From positions 62,001 through 126,000 of the forward strand of contig JAKUDP010000018.1 in NCBI GenBank assembly GCA_022570795.1: DNA of 64,000 nucleotides. The letters are read 5' to 3'. This DNA is from Sphaerulina vaccinii (lineage: Eukaryota > Ascomycota > Dothideomycetes > Mycosphaerellales > Mycosphaerellaceae). The notes beneath the pieces are model-generated. The model did not search any database, had not been told where the DNA came from, and was given only the letters and a program-made list of their open reading frames with translations. This document shows, one piece after another, positions 55,141 through 64,000 of this stretch; position 1 is the first letter of the stretch; each line of letters opens with the position of its first letter. Made by a program: the position numbers and the translations under genes.

Positions 55141-55998
55141 AGAAGGACGACGACGTTACCTTCGCTGCATTATCGCCGCGACCTGCTCAGGAAATGATAA
55201 TGGCACCGCGGTTGTCTCGCTGTGATTGAACGTCCTCTTTCCGACTCTTGTGATCTTGAGTTGAGATTTGCAGTTAGGGTCCGGACAGGCTACAAGAGCG
55301 TCCGTTGACATCTACTCCATCACTCAGCAAGTCATTTCATCCTCAAAGTGCATATAACGGCATACCCAATCGTTGGCATGTGTCATTCTCTGCTTTGCTG
55401 CCAGAAGTGGTAATACCGCAGCTGTCAAGATATCAGCATGACCAAGAACTCTTAGGCAATAACGATAACTCACACAAGCTGTATATGCTAAAGCCCTGAC
55501 CTTCTGGTAGGTGCAGCATCTCTCCTCGCAAGAAGAAATGGTCGCCTTCTTTTGCACCGCAATAGATTTTCTGGCCAGGTGGACAAATCACTTCGACTTT
55601 GAGATCGAAGAGCTCGAAACTTTCATCGGCCATGTTCATCAGACTTCTTGCTGTATGACACAATCAAATCCGATTCGTTCTGGACAATGATACTGCGTCG
55701 AGCTCGGTCTCGGTATGCAGGTAGGTGGTATGCCGAACATATGCCGCGCCACCACATCACGGCCAACTTCGCGGCCAAGCTTGAATGCCATACACCGGCC
55801 GGCGTCCTATTCTTCGGTTCGAGATACACTACCACCGATAAGGCCAAGATGTGGGTGACTACGTCTGTCGGGACAGATAGTGAGAACCTGTTGTTTAGTT
55901 GCAGTAATCGCTCCACTTACTTGATGTCCTTACCATGCCATGCTCCTAGTGAGTTGATAGTGCTAGTGAAGCACAATATCACTTCCATCTCCTCGAGC
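55141..55998. other. Intergenic region
   Basis: No supported gene. Open frames around 55623-55916 lie on both strands without motifs. Contains the permease promoter. Confidence 0.4.
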
Positions 55999-57901
55999 AT
56001 GCGAACAGACAACAACAACATGTTCGACACTAAATCACCCACAATGGGTATCAACGAAAGCCACGATGACACCGAACGAGGAGATGTCGAATCTCTACCA
56101 CCAGTCCATACAACGCAGCCAGGCGTTTGTCGAGACCTCAAACGGAGACATATCAACATGATAGCTATAGCCGGCATGATCGTACTCCATCCCTCCCACC
56201 TCATCCCATCGCTCCCACTAATATCTTGAACAGGGCACAGGTCTCTTCCTCGCCTCAGGCCAAGCAATAGCAACAGGCGGCCCAGTCGGAGCTCTATTCG
56301 GCTACATAGTGATGGGCCTAATAACCTGGGCCATAGCCTTAATGACAGGAGAGATTTCAGCTTTCATGCCTGTTACTGGAGGGTTTGTGAGACATGCTAC
56401 GAAATTCGTCCAACCAGCTCTGGGCACCGCAACGGGTTGGGTATGTATCTGGCGTTGATAGAAAGCTGACAGTTGCTGATTGATGCGTTAAGAACTTCTG
56501 GTATACGATGGCAATCACAGCTCCAGCGGAAATCTCTGCTGCGGCTACTGTGATAAATTTCTGGAATACTTCTATCAGTCCTGCAGTATGGTTTACCATC
56601 TTCATCGTGGTTATAATGGTCCTCAATTTCGCTCCGGTGAAAGCTTATGGAGAGAGTGAAGTTTTCTTCGCTGTACTCAAGATCATGTTAATCATCGGAC
56701 TCATCATAGCCGGCATAGTCGTCGATCTCGGCGGCGGTCCAGATGGCGAGAGGATTGGTTTCCGATACTGGAAGAATCCTGGTCCCTTTGCTGCATATCC
56801 GGTTGCTGGGAACACTGGAAAGTTTCTAGGATTCTGGTCAACGCTTATCAGTGCGGCGTATAGTTATGCTAATGTTCAGGTGATCGCTCTGGCTGGCGCT
56901 GAGACGCAGAATCCGAGGAAGGTGATACCAGAGGCTGTCAGGATGACTTTCTGGAGAGTCATGGTGTTTTATGTTCTGTCGATTTTCGTGGTCGGGTTGC
57001 TGGTGCCTTACAATGATGAGAATCTGGGTATATCGACTGGGACAGCGGAGCAGAGTCCCTTTGTGATTGCGTTCCAGCGCGCGGGCATCAAGGTGTTGCC
57101 TAGTATCATGTAAGTCTCGATATTGGAATCAGCGCGATCGTCGCTGACAGTTCTTCAGCAACGCCATCGTCTGCACAAGTGCATTCAGCTGTGGCAGCTC
57201 TTGTGTATTCCTCGCATCAAGAACATTGCTCGGTCTTGCCGAAGAAGGCCAAGCACCAAAGTGGTTCCTGAAGACGAATCGCTTCGGCACACCGTATCTC
57301 GCGGTGTCTGCAAGTCTCATCTTCATGCCACTTGTATATCTTGCGCTTGGATCGAGTAGTAGTGTTGTGTTCGGATGGTTCGTGAACATCACTACTGTGG
57401 CAGGGTTGATCGGATGGCTCATCATCTGCGTCACATATCTGCGGTTCTTCCATGGCATGAAAGCACAAGGAATCAGTCGAGATCGTAAGTATCTCGATTT
57501 CCATTTCGAGGGGAAGTGATGCTAATGGCAGATCTAGGCCTACCTTACAAGAGCCCACTGCAGCCTTACACAGCCTGGGTCACTTTGTTCGCTCTCGTGC
57601 TCGTCATTCTGTTCTCCGGGTATAGCGTGTTCTTTCCTGGAAGATGGAGCACGTCGAGCTTCCTAACGTACTATGTCGATATTGCGATATTCATCTGTAA
57701 GTCCTACTCGTCAGTCTCGTTATCCAACATATACTAACAGCGTCAGTCCTCTGGGCAGCTGCATATGTGTTCTTTCGTGAAGAGCCGGTATTGCTGCTCG
57801 AAATGGACCTGTCCGAGATACACCTGATTGAACAGGAGAACGAAGAGGAGAAGCGAATCGCTGCTCAGCCGTCTAGATCGTGGTGGAAGAAGTGGATCTA
57901 A
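55999..57901 (+). CDS. Amino-acid permease (fungal YAT/APC family)
   Basis: Exons 55999-56181, 56234-56440, 56493-57109, 57159-57484, 57538-57696 and 57747-57901 give 548 residues; ATG 56020 is an alternative start. The first membrane helix motif IAIAGMIGTGLFLASG is built by splicing intron 1. Others follow: GEISAFMPVTGGFVRHA, GWNFWYTMAITAPAEISAAA, SYANVQVIALAGAETQNPRKVIP, and SCVFLASRTLLGLAEEGQAPKW; LPYKSPLQPY sits before the last helices and a C-terminal acidic tail ends in WWKKW. Twelve helices at the plasma membrane, proton-driven uptake of amino acids, often of broad range. Intron 4 has two possible acceptors six bases apart (CAG at 57529-57531, TAG at 57535-57537); I used the second. 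Confidence 0.93.
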
Positions 57902-57935
57902 TAGTAGTAGCAGCGGGAAATTACATTACCTGATT

Positions 57936-59226
57936 CTACTCCTGCACCTTCAACTTCACTTCCGGATCTTTCAAGATCGCCCCAACTTCAGCAGGAAGCA
58001 TAGCTCCCTTCGGCGGAGTACTCTTGGACTTGAAGTCATCGCAGATATTCTCCATCGTGACCCATTCAACACCTTCATGTTTGTTGATATACTCGATGAT
58101 CCTGACACAGACAAAGAACACATCAGCATCATATCCTCATTCATCTTAGCGTTATCTCGCATGCTCACACTTACCTCTCAAGCATCAACAACCCATGAGG
58201 ATGTCCGCAAACATCAGGATGTACAGTGACTGGGAAGACGAATTCGTCATATTCGCGATAGAAGTAGTTGAATTGGTCTAACCAGAGGGCTTCGACGTCA
58301 CGGGGGTTGACCCAGCCGTGACTGTTTGGTGCCTATATCGTCGATAAAAGGTGAGCAGGTGTCTTGGGGTGCTTCTTGATATGGCAAGGCTCGCAGGCTC
58401 GCACATACCTTCTTGATGAACATCATAGGCGGCAAATCATCCAAATACCAAGAAGCAGGAATCTCAACAAGTCCAGTCATCGGTCCACCTTCGAGAGGCT
58501 GTACGAACAATCAGCGCCCTGTCACCACCTTCCTTAACTCGGTATAACATAACATACCTTCATCCACTCCTCCGGATGTTTCTCAAAATCAATCTTTGCC
58601 CACTTATCCCCCGTCCTCAACCAATAACACTGACAATCATGATGCGAGAAGGAATGATCATATTCCAATCCATACCTGCGCAAGATCGAAGGTAAGCAGA
58701 GATTGCGAACGCTTGCGTTCCATTGATCGAGAAGAGGACTTACTTCAACATCAACTCCGCTCCTTCTTGACTACTCTCCCACCAAGGCGCCACAATTCCC
58801 CTCGGCGGCTTTCCCTGAAATTCCGTAATCAGTTTATAACATTTATCCATAACAGCAGTTTGTTGCTCCAAAGTCATAGCAATAGGGTTCTCATGACTAT
58901 AGCCATGAAGACCGATTTCATGGCCCGCGTCGACTATCATACGACATTCTTCGGGAAAGGTCTCGAGAGAGTGGCCTGGGATAAACCAGGTGGTTGTGAT
59001 GTTGTATTTTTTGAAGAGGGAGAGGAGGCGTCGGACGCCGATTGTGCCTGCGAAGAGACCACGACTGATGTCGCTAGTTGAGTCTTCGCCGCCATAGGAA
59101 CCCAGCCAGCCTGCTACTGCGTCTATGTCAACTGATATGCAGCATTGGACTCCTGTGGAAGATTGTTAGCGTAGCGATGATGATGGTTGACTTGATATGT
59201 GTTGGAGTTGTACTTTTCTTTGGCAT
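57936..59226 (-). CDS. NodB-type polysaccharide deacetylase family protein
   Basis: Six exons (59214-59226, 58744-59152, 58558-58675, 58409-58498, 58175-58332, 57936-58101) give 317 residues. The first exon is only 13 bases (MPKK plus one base). Visible NodB features: the metal-site Asp pair in VDIDAVAGWLGSYGGED, TTWFIPGHSLETFPEEC, and the histidine motif GHEIGLHGYSHENP; then PPRGIVAPWWESS, SHHDCQCYWLRTGDKW, LVEIPASWYLDDLPPMMF and TVHPDVCGHPHGLLMLERIIEYI. No signal peptide, so a cytosolic enzyme of the group related to bacterial PuuE-like and peptidoglycan deacetylases rather than a secreted chitin deacetylase. Substrate (an N-acyl sugar or ureide-like amide) is not known. It converges with the permease, 34 bases between stops. 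Confidence 0.9.
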
Positions 59227-59643
59227 TGTTGCGAGTGTTTAGTAGATGTTTCAAAGTGTTACTGGCTGCTTCAAAGTCAGGACCGTTCGATGAATCGTAT
59301 GTAATAAGTGTCAGTTTTGATATGCTTCTTTCTTCTCGTGTTGTACATGTAGCCATTGGTGGTGGGGTCGATCGCTGATGACGTCGCTCACCAAGAGCAG
59401 GATCCATGCCATCAACTCTGCTTCTCTTCATCAGGTACGCGTTGAGCCTAAGTGCTATTGACATCAGCCTCAGAGTTCGTTAGTAGAGGTTGATGGAAAC
59501 GCGTGAGCGGAGTAGTTATCAGAAATCGCCAAGATCGTATCCTGGTTCACGCTCAGCGACAACCTTGACACGCTAGTAAGGTTAGTGCAACCAAGACACC
59601 AACATGCAATGCCAGTAGCAGAATAGCTCATGCAGACGACAAG
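59227..59643. other. Divergent intergenic region
   Basis: Between the deacetylase (minus) and an F-box gene (plus). Nothing further seen. Confidence 0.4.
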
Positions 59644-60339
59644 ATGAGACCATTCGCAACGCTCTGGCCAGAGCATACAGGACCGAATGCGCGGTTGTCC
59701 CATTCGTCCGCGAGATCAGCACAGGAGAGAGTCTTGACCACATATGAGCTTCTCGAGCACGTTCTTTTGCATCTCTCATGCCGAGAAATGTTCAACGTAC
59801 AGCGAGTCTCCCAAGCATGGCACTTTGTAACGAAACAATCGCGTCCAGTCCGAGAGAAGATGTTTCTGCTCGCGTCCGGCGAGCCCATCAAACCCATTCA
59901 GACTAGCGGTGTAGGCTTATCATTGCACTATCACGACGTCCTCTACAGCAAACAAGACATAGCCTTGTGTCCTGCCATTCCTTTCGACATGATCGATAAT
60001 GCGCCTGGATTCTCAGTTTTCTCAGTCGGTCTTGGAGGGACAGTTGAAGATAGCCCAGATCGCACCGCTTCATACTGGGATATGTTCATTAGTTCGCCGC
60101 CGTTGACGGCTGTCACTTTGGATTTCTTGATGGATGTTCCGGAGTATCGATATAGATTGACGATGTGGAATCGCGAAGGGATCAAGGTCGGAGAGATCTT
60201 TGACTGGACTTGGAAGCTCGGGCGTGAGTTTGAAAGGGCGACTGGACATAGGCTTGATGGACGACACGCTGTGGCAGCCTTTTGGGTAGCGGATCCTGTT
60301 GCTGATGTTGACAGAGGGGAGTTCGAAGAGGCCTGGTGA
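59644..60339 (+). CDS. F-box protein
   Basis: A single exon of 231 residues from ATG 59644. Residues 30-70 form an F-box-like helix set (VLTTYELLEHVLLHLSCREM, then VQRVSQAWHFV). The remainder (residues 75-231) has no leucine-rich repeats; it contains PFDMIDNAPGFSVFSV, a segment ending WDMFISSPPLTAVTLDF, and GIKVGEIFDWTWKLG, a layout I associate with short Dothideomycete F-box proteins of unknown target. Probable Skp1-binding adaptor. Confidence 0.78.
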   Translation: MRPFATLWPEHTGPNARLSHSSARSAQERVLTTYELLEHVLLHLSCREMFNVQRVSQAWHFVTKQSRPVREKMFLLASGEPIKPIQTSGVGLSLHYHDVLYSKQDIALCPAIPFDMIDNAPGFSVFSVGLGGTVEDSPDRTASYWDMFISSPPLTAVTLDFLMDVPEYRYRLTMWNREGIKVGEIFDWTWKLGREFERATGHRLDGRHAVAAFWVADPVADVDRGEFEEAW

Positions 60340-60824
60340 GGTCCACGGGGCATGAGCGGTCTAGAGTCGAATGACTGCTACCAAGCTCGCACGCAGAGGC
60401 TGCCCTGCAAGGGTATGGCATGGCGTCCATGAAGTGAGGTCGAAGGTGGATACTCCTCGCTCATATGTGCTCATTGCGAATAGTGCAGAGATCTGGCAAT
60501 AAGCCGGTCAGAAGCATAGACTGCTGCAGAGCCGCATTCTTCTCGTTGGGTAGTCATCCTTCGTAGAGCTTTGCAAGGCGCATGACTTCGGATTTGGTCC
60601 GAACGCGTCCGCACGAGAACAACTCGGAATGGCTTGGCTTTGTCTGTTTATGTCGCAGGAGTGCCAAACCGCTTCCTGTAGCTGATTTCAATCCAGGAAA
60701 CACAGTGTAGATGCGTGTTGGGCTGCTGGTCATGATGGAGGTCGTTCGATGATCGATGTTGTCCTTTGGTAGGTGGAAAATTGGAGAGATGCAGTTGCAA
60801 GGCACAACATGCGTAGTCAGCAAC

Positions 60825-60842
60825 GATAAGGATAAGGATAAG
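60825..60842 (+). promoter_or_regulatory. Triple GATAAG (GATA-factor sites)
   Basis: Three direct, contiguous GATAAG units. HGATAAG-type sites are bound by fungal GATA factors such as AreA/NIT2 (nitrogen) or SreA (iron). Confidence 0.5.
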
Positions 60843-61051
60843 CAGCAGGGATCTCTTTTTAGAACTAGCTAGGACTAGCGTCAATTCCGAGGAACCGGAC
60901 GATTAGGCGGGACCTCGTTGGCTGTGTTCGTCAATCCTCTGCAACAACTGCAAACCGTGAGATCCGTAACGCGCCATCACCGGAAGAACGTGGCACGGGA
61001 AGGATGAATCATTGTAGGTGAAGGATCAGACCAGGTTTCTTTCATGTGAAG

Positions 61052-61058
61052 TATATAA
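61052..61058 (+). promoter_or_regulatory. TATA box of alternative oxidase
   Basis: TATATAA, 126 bases before the ATG at 61178, followed by a leader rich in CACA. Confidence 0.6.
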
Positions 61059-61177
61059 GTGTTTGCCTCAGTCGACGCTTCCCTTCACTTACCATCAGCA
61101 TACACACAACAACATACCACAGATCACACCACTCATATCACCACCACATACGATAAGCACACCACACCTGTCTGCAG

Positions 61178-62271
61178 ATGAACTGCACAAGAACATACAC
61201 ATCACACGCGATCCTGACCAAGCAGTCCGCTGCTTCGGTCCTCCGAGCAATCAATGGCTCATCAACAACGACAACTCTCCGACCTTCCCTCATAGCCTCT
61301 TTCCATCACACACAACGAAACAACTTCAGCACCTCCAAACCACAACAATGGAAAGACAACTACTTCCCCGCCCCCGACGCTCCAAACATCCGCGTAACGC
61401 CCCCAGCATGGCCACATCCAGGCTATACCTACGAGCAAATGAACCAGGTCCAAGTCGCAAAGCGCGAATGCAAAACTTGGAGCGACCGCATAGCTCTCAT
61501 CTTCGTTCGAACACTTCGATGGGGTCTCGACACAGCTTCTGGTTACAGAAAGGGGTGTGGACAGATGACTGAACGTCAGTATATGATTCGAAACATCTTC
61601 TTAGAATCTGTCGCTGGAGTTCCGGGTATGGTTGCCGGAATGTTGAGGCATTTGCACAGTATGAGGAGGATGAAGAGGGATAATGGATGGATTGAGTCAT
61701 TGCTTGAGGAGAGTTATAATGAGAGGATGCATTTGTTGACGTTTCTGAAGATGGCGGAGCCGGGATGGTAAGTCAGCCCGTTCAACCTGACACGAGATGG
61801 CAGATGGGAGTGCTAATGTGATGATCCAGGTTCATGAAAATCGCCGTCCTTGGAGCTCAAGGAGTGTTCTTCAACGCCTTCTTCGTCTCATACCTCATCT
61901 CGCCGAAAACCTGCCATCGTTTCGTTGGCCACCTCGAGGAAGAAGCAGTCCTGACATACACTCGAGAGATCCAAGACCTGGATGCTGGACGTTTGCCGAA
62001 GTGGGAGAAGATGGTAGCGCCAGATATTGCAGTCAAGTACTGGAACATGCCACCCGATCGACGCACGATGCGCGACCTACTCTTGTACATTCGAGCAGAT
62101 GAGAGTAAGCATCGCGAAGTGAATCACACATTGGGCAATCTGGATCAGAAGGAGGATCCGAATCCTTATGTGAGCGAGTACTATGATGCGGAAAAGCCAC
62201 ATCCTGTGAAGGGGCTGGAGTATCAGCGTCCTGGTGGTTGGGAGAGGGAGGAGGTTATCGGAAAGTCTTGA
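61178..62271 (+). CDS. AOX1: Mitochondrial alternative oxidase
   Basis: Exons 61178-61767 and 61830-62271 give 343 residues. The N-terminus (residues 1-50) is rich in Ser, Thr and Arg with few acids, a mitochondrial presequence. The di-iron ligands are all present: E143 in FLESVAGVPGM, E182 and H185 in NERMHLLTFL, a Glu in HLEEEAVLTYT, and the final Glu/His motif ADESKHREVNHTLGN. Two membrane-associated hydrophobic segments are around 140-155 and 200-220. The enzyme oxidises ubiquinol and reduces oxygen to water on the matrix side, bypassing complexes III and IV. The intron (62 bases) joins EPGW to FMKIAV. TATA box and GATA sites lie upstream. Confidence 0.96.
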
Positions 62272-62568
62272 TTCGACTTGGTTCTCCTGGGCTTTTGACT
62301 TTTTGATTTGACGGCGTTCGAGCGACTTCTCTACTCTACTACACGGCGCAAAGTAGGTGGCCCCAAGATCGGTTAGGATCTGATAGACCTCGTAGACCTC
62401 ATAGACTGGAGCAGCTTCTTCAAGCAATGCAAGTATCAGCATCCTAGACACAGCATCGTGTATGCCCTCTCCATCTCAATAACCCAGCAGCCCTGCTACA
62501 TGCAAGCCACTCACACTACCTTGGTCTCCACCACTGTTACAAAGTCATCGTCTTATCCTGTCCTGCTG

Positions 62569-62984
62569 TCAGTCAGTACTCATCGACAACCATGCTACTC
62601 CACCTGCTACATACTGCTTGAACCCCTTCTCATCATCCTTACTCTCAATATCGTTCTGCTCAACTCCACTAACCTTCGCAGCTCGTGGACCCATATTCAG
62701 ATGCTGCACAAACTTATCTAGCTGACTTGAGGAGCCCTGTGCTTCTCCGATCACTGTGCCATCGCTTGCATTCTTGACGAAACCTGTTAGGTTGAGATTT
62801 TGAGCTTTTTCTTCTGTGAAGGCACTGTGACACCAGTCAGATGGAGGGTTTGTGGTGGTTGGGTTCCTTACCGGAAGCAGACGCCTTGGACTTTCCCGGA
62901 GACGACGAAGGATATCTAGTTGTGAGGTTAGTAGAGTGATGATGAGCGACAAGGGATTGGGAAAGGATGTACTCGTTTGGACAT
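62569..62984 (-). CDS. Acylphosphatase
   Basis: Exons 62973-62984, 62872-62915 and 62569-62824 give 103 residues. The first exon is only 12 bases (MSKR). The conserved acylphosphatase signature is rebuilt by splicing: SFVVSGKVQGVCFRAFTEEKA with the phosphate-binding Arg in GVCFR, followed by LTGFVKNASDGTVIGEAQG with the catalytic Asn. A tail of about 30 residues carries DDEKGFKQY. Acylphosphatases hydrolyse carboxyl-phosphate bonds such as in 1,3-bisphosphoglycerate. Small, cytosolic, intact. Confidence 0.93.
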
Positions 62985-63421
62985 TGCGAGGGATGGAGTT
63001 GAGAAAACGCGCATATGTTGAGCCAAGCTGCGGTTCAACAGAAGTGTTTTGGAGGGTTGTGGTACATGTAATTGTGTTGGATATTTGCTGGAGGCAGGTG
63101 CCAATGCTGTGATGTCAGAGTGGGTCTATACCACTTTCCCTGTTCTCTTCTCTTTCTTCTCTTGCCTGTAACAAAGACATGCATATTTCCAACATTGCTA
63201 TGGAACAGTCGACATACTTCGATGCTGGAAGGCACGTCTGCGGTCGACTCACACTGTCGCACAACGGGCGTGATGCCGCCTGCAGAACGCCACTGGGCGC
63301 AGTTCGCGAGGCCGCCCCATCTTACAAATTGACACACTTGAAATGTCTCGAGACCAGAATTTTTGGGACTCTGTGAACAACAGATGCTCACTCTACCGGC
63401 GACCATGCAGTCCATGTCAAC
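62985..63421. other. Divergent intergenic region
   Basis: Between acylphosphatase (minus) and a HET gene (plus). No gene is supported; a possible upstream exon of the HET gene cannot be excluded because a CAG acceptor-like site precedes the open frame near 63382. Confidence 0.4.
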
Positions 63422-64000
63422 ATGGAGGACTGGCAGGACTTCTCGAGGCTCTTCGACACTGTTGGTCTGCGGTCTGATTTCCGACAGTTCTTGAGCAAAA
63501 CAGCCAGACCATTCCTGAGTGGAGCTCCAGCGGCAGTAGTGAACTACTGGCAGGATGTCGAGACCGACTATGGCTGCAATAAAATCCGTCACAGGATCAA
63601 TCGCCGGCCACGATACCAATATAAGTACTTACCAAGTGAGAATGGACGGGACTTCGTGCGGCTCATCAAGATTCTACCAAGGGAGTCTGATGGGCGCCTT
63701 CGCTGCAAGCTCAGAGTATATGCGTTAGATGACTGTCCTGAGTACGATGCTCTCTCATACTGCTGGGGTGATGCGGCGGCGAGCCTCTCCATGGTCTGCA
63801 ACTCAGATGAGTTTCCAATCACTCCAGTAACTGCAGCTGCCCTTTCTCGCCTAAGGCTGGAGGGGCGTCGGTATCTCTGGATCGATTCTATCTGCATCAA
63901 TCAGGACGACATGATTGAAAGAGAGCAGCAAGTCCTCCTGATGCGACAGATATACACAGTCGCATCGCGAGTCTGGCTCTGGATTGGAGGCGAAGAGGCT
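63422..64000 (+). CDS. HET-domain protein, 3' end outside window
   Basis: Open frame from ATG 63422 to the window edge, 193 codons seen. The first 70 residues are an N-terminal extension (MEDWQDFSRLFDTVG). A leader typical of HET proteins, YKYLPSENGRDFVRLIKILP, is followed by the HET motifs YDALSYCWG, RYLWIDSICINQDD and LLMRQIYTVASRVWLWIG. HET proteins act in vegetative incompatibility and cell death. No stop or frameshift is seen in the visible part. Unrelated in detail to the broken HET gene at 5.3 kb. Confidence 0.88.
   Translation, partial: MEDWQDFSRLFDTVGLRSDFRQFLSKTARPFLSGAPAAVVNYWQDVETDYGCNKIRHRINRRPRYQYKYLPSENGRDFVRLIKILPRESDGRLRCKLRVYALDDCPEYDALSYCWGDAAASLSMVCNSDEFPITPVTAAALSRLRLEGRRYLWIDSICINQDDMIEREQQVLLMRQIYTVASRVWLWIGGEEA

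Larger units (their letters stand above)
60340..61177. promoter_or_regulatory. Upstream region of alternative oxidase
   Basis: 838 bases without a gene. It holds three tandem GATAAG units (60825-60842), several CGG triplets between 60890 and 61000 (candidate Zn2Cys6 sites), a TATATAA box at 61052-61058 and a C/A-rich leader. In Neurospora, alternative oxidase is induced through Zn2Cys6 factors AOD2/AOD5; the exact spacing of CGG repeats here does not prove such a site. Confidence 0.5.

Noticed and set aside
60890..61000. CGG triplets upstream of alternative oxidase as an AOD2/AOD5 induction motif
   Set aside because: Spacings seen (9 and 12 bases) do not match the spacing I recall for the Neurospora motif, so no specific site is claimed.

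Overview
The window is nuclear DNA of a filamentous ascomycete. Most genes have short GT-AG introns, largely 45-80 bases, often with a CTAAC or CTGAC branch site just before the acceptor. There are HET-domain genes, an alternative oxidase, a CorA/Mnr2-type magnesium transporter, an RCR-type cell-wall protein and GPI or small secreted proteins. The mix suggests a plant-associated or saprotrophic member of the Dothideomycetes, but the class is inferred from gene content only. I modelled 34 protein genes (one of them a weak candidate) and resolved splice sites by hand so that reading frames close.

Layout. 0.6-8.8 kb: a sugar/polyol transporter, then three genes in a row with lesions: a DUF3533/SNG1-like membrane protein with an internal TGA, a HET protein with a damaged splice donor, and an unknown gene with an internal TGA. 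9.8-15.1 kb: a GPI-anchored serine-rich protein, two small secreted proteins and an Mtf2-like mitochondrial RNA protein. 15.2-18.5 kb: two divergent genes of unknown function that look like paralogues. 18.6-21.9 kb: an MFS permease and a TauD-type dioxygenase sharing a promoter, a likely sulfonate uptake and cleavage pair. 21.9-27.7 kb: an F-box protein, the CorA transporter and a cysteine-rich secreted protein.

28.7-38.0 kb is the most system-like part: a secreted GH1-like protein lacking the usual acid/base Glu, an HSL-type esterase, two FAD monooxygenases, an NAD(P)-dependent reductase and a DAL5-type MFS transporter. The promoters of several of these carry GCCTATC, four copies in the window extending to GCCTATCGA, one of them in front of the sugar transporter at 0.6 kb. 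This suggests a small co-regulated catabolic cluster for a plant glycoside, ester or aromatic acid, which is inference.

39.4-48.5 kb is mostly housekeeping: RNA polymerase I subunit RPA2, the ARL8 GTPase, an RCR-like protein and a medium-chain reductase. 50.7-55.1 kb holds an ATG15-like lipase that seems to lack its membrane anchor and a GH3 beta-glucosidase with a +1 frameshift. 56-64 kb holds an amino-acid permease, a polysaccharide deacetylase, an F-box protein, alternative oxidase, acylphosphatase and a second HET gene cut by the window edge.

No CRISPR array, rRNA, intact tRNA or intact transposon was seen. Family names come from recognised motifs and memory of the families, not from a search.
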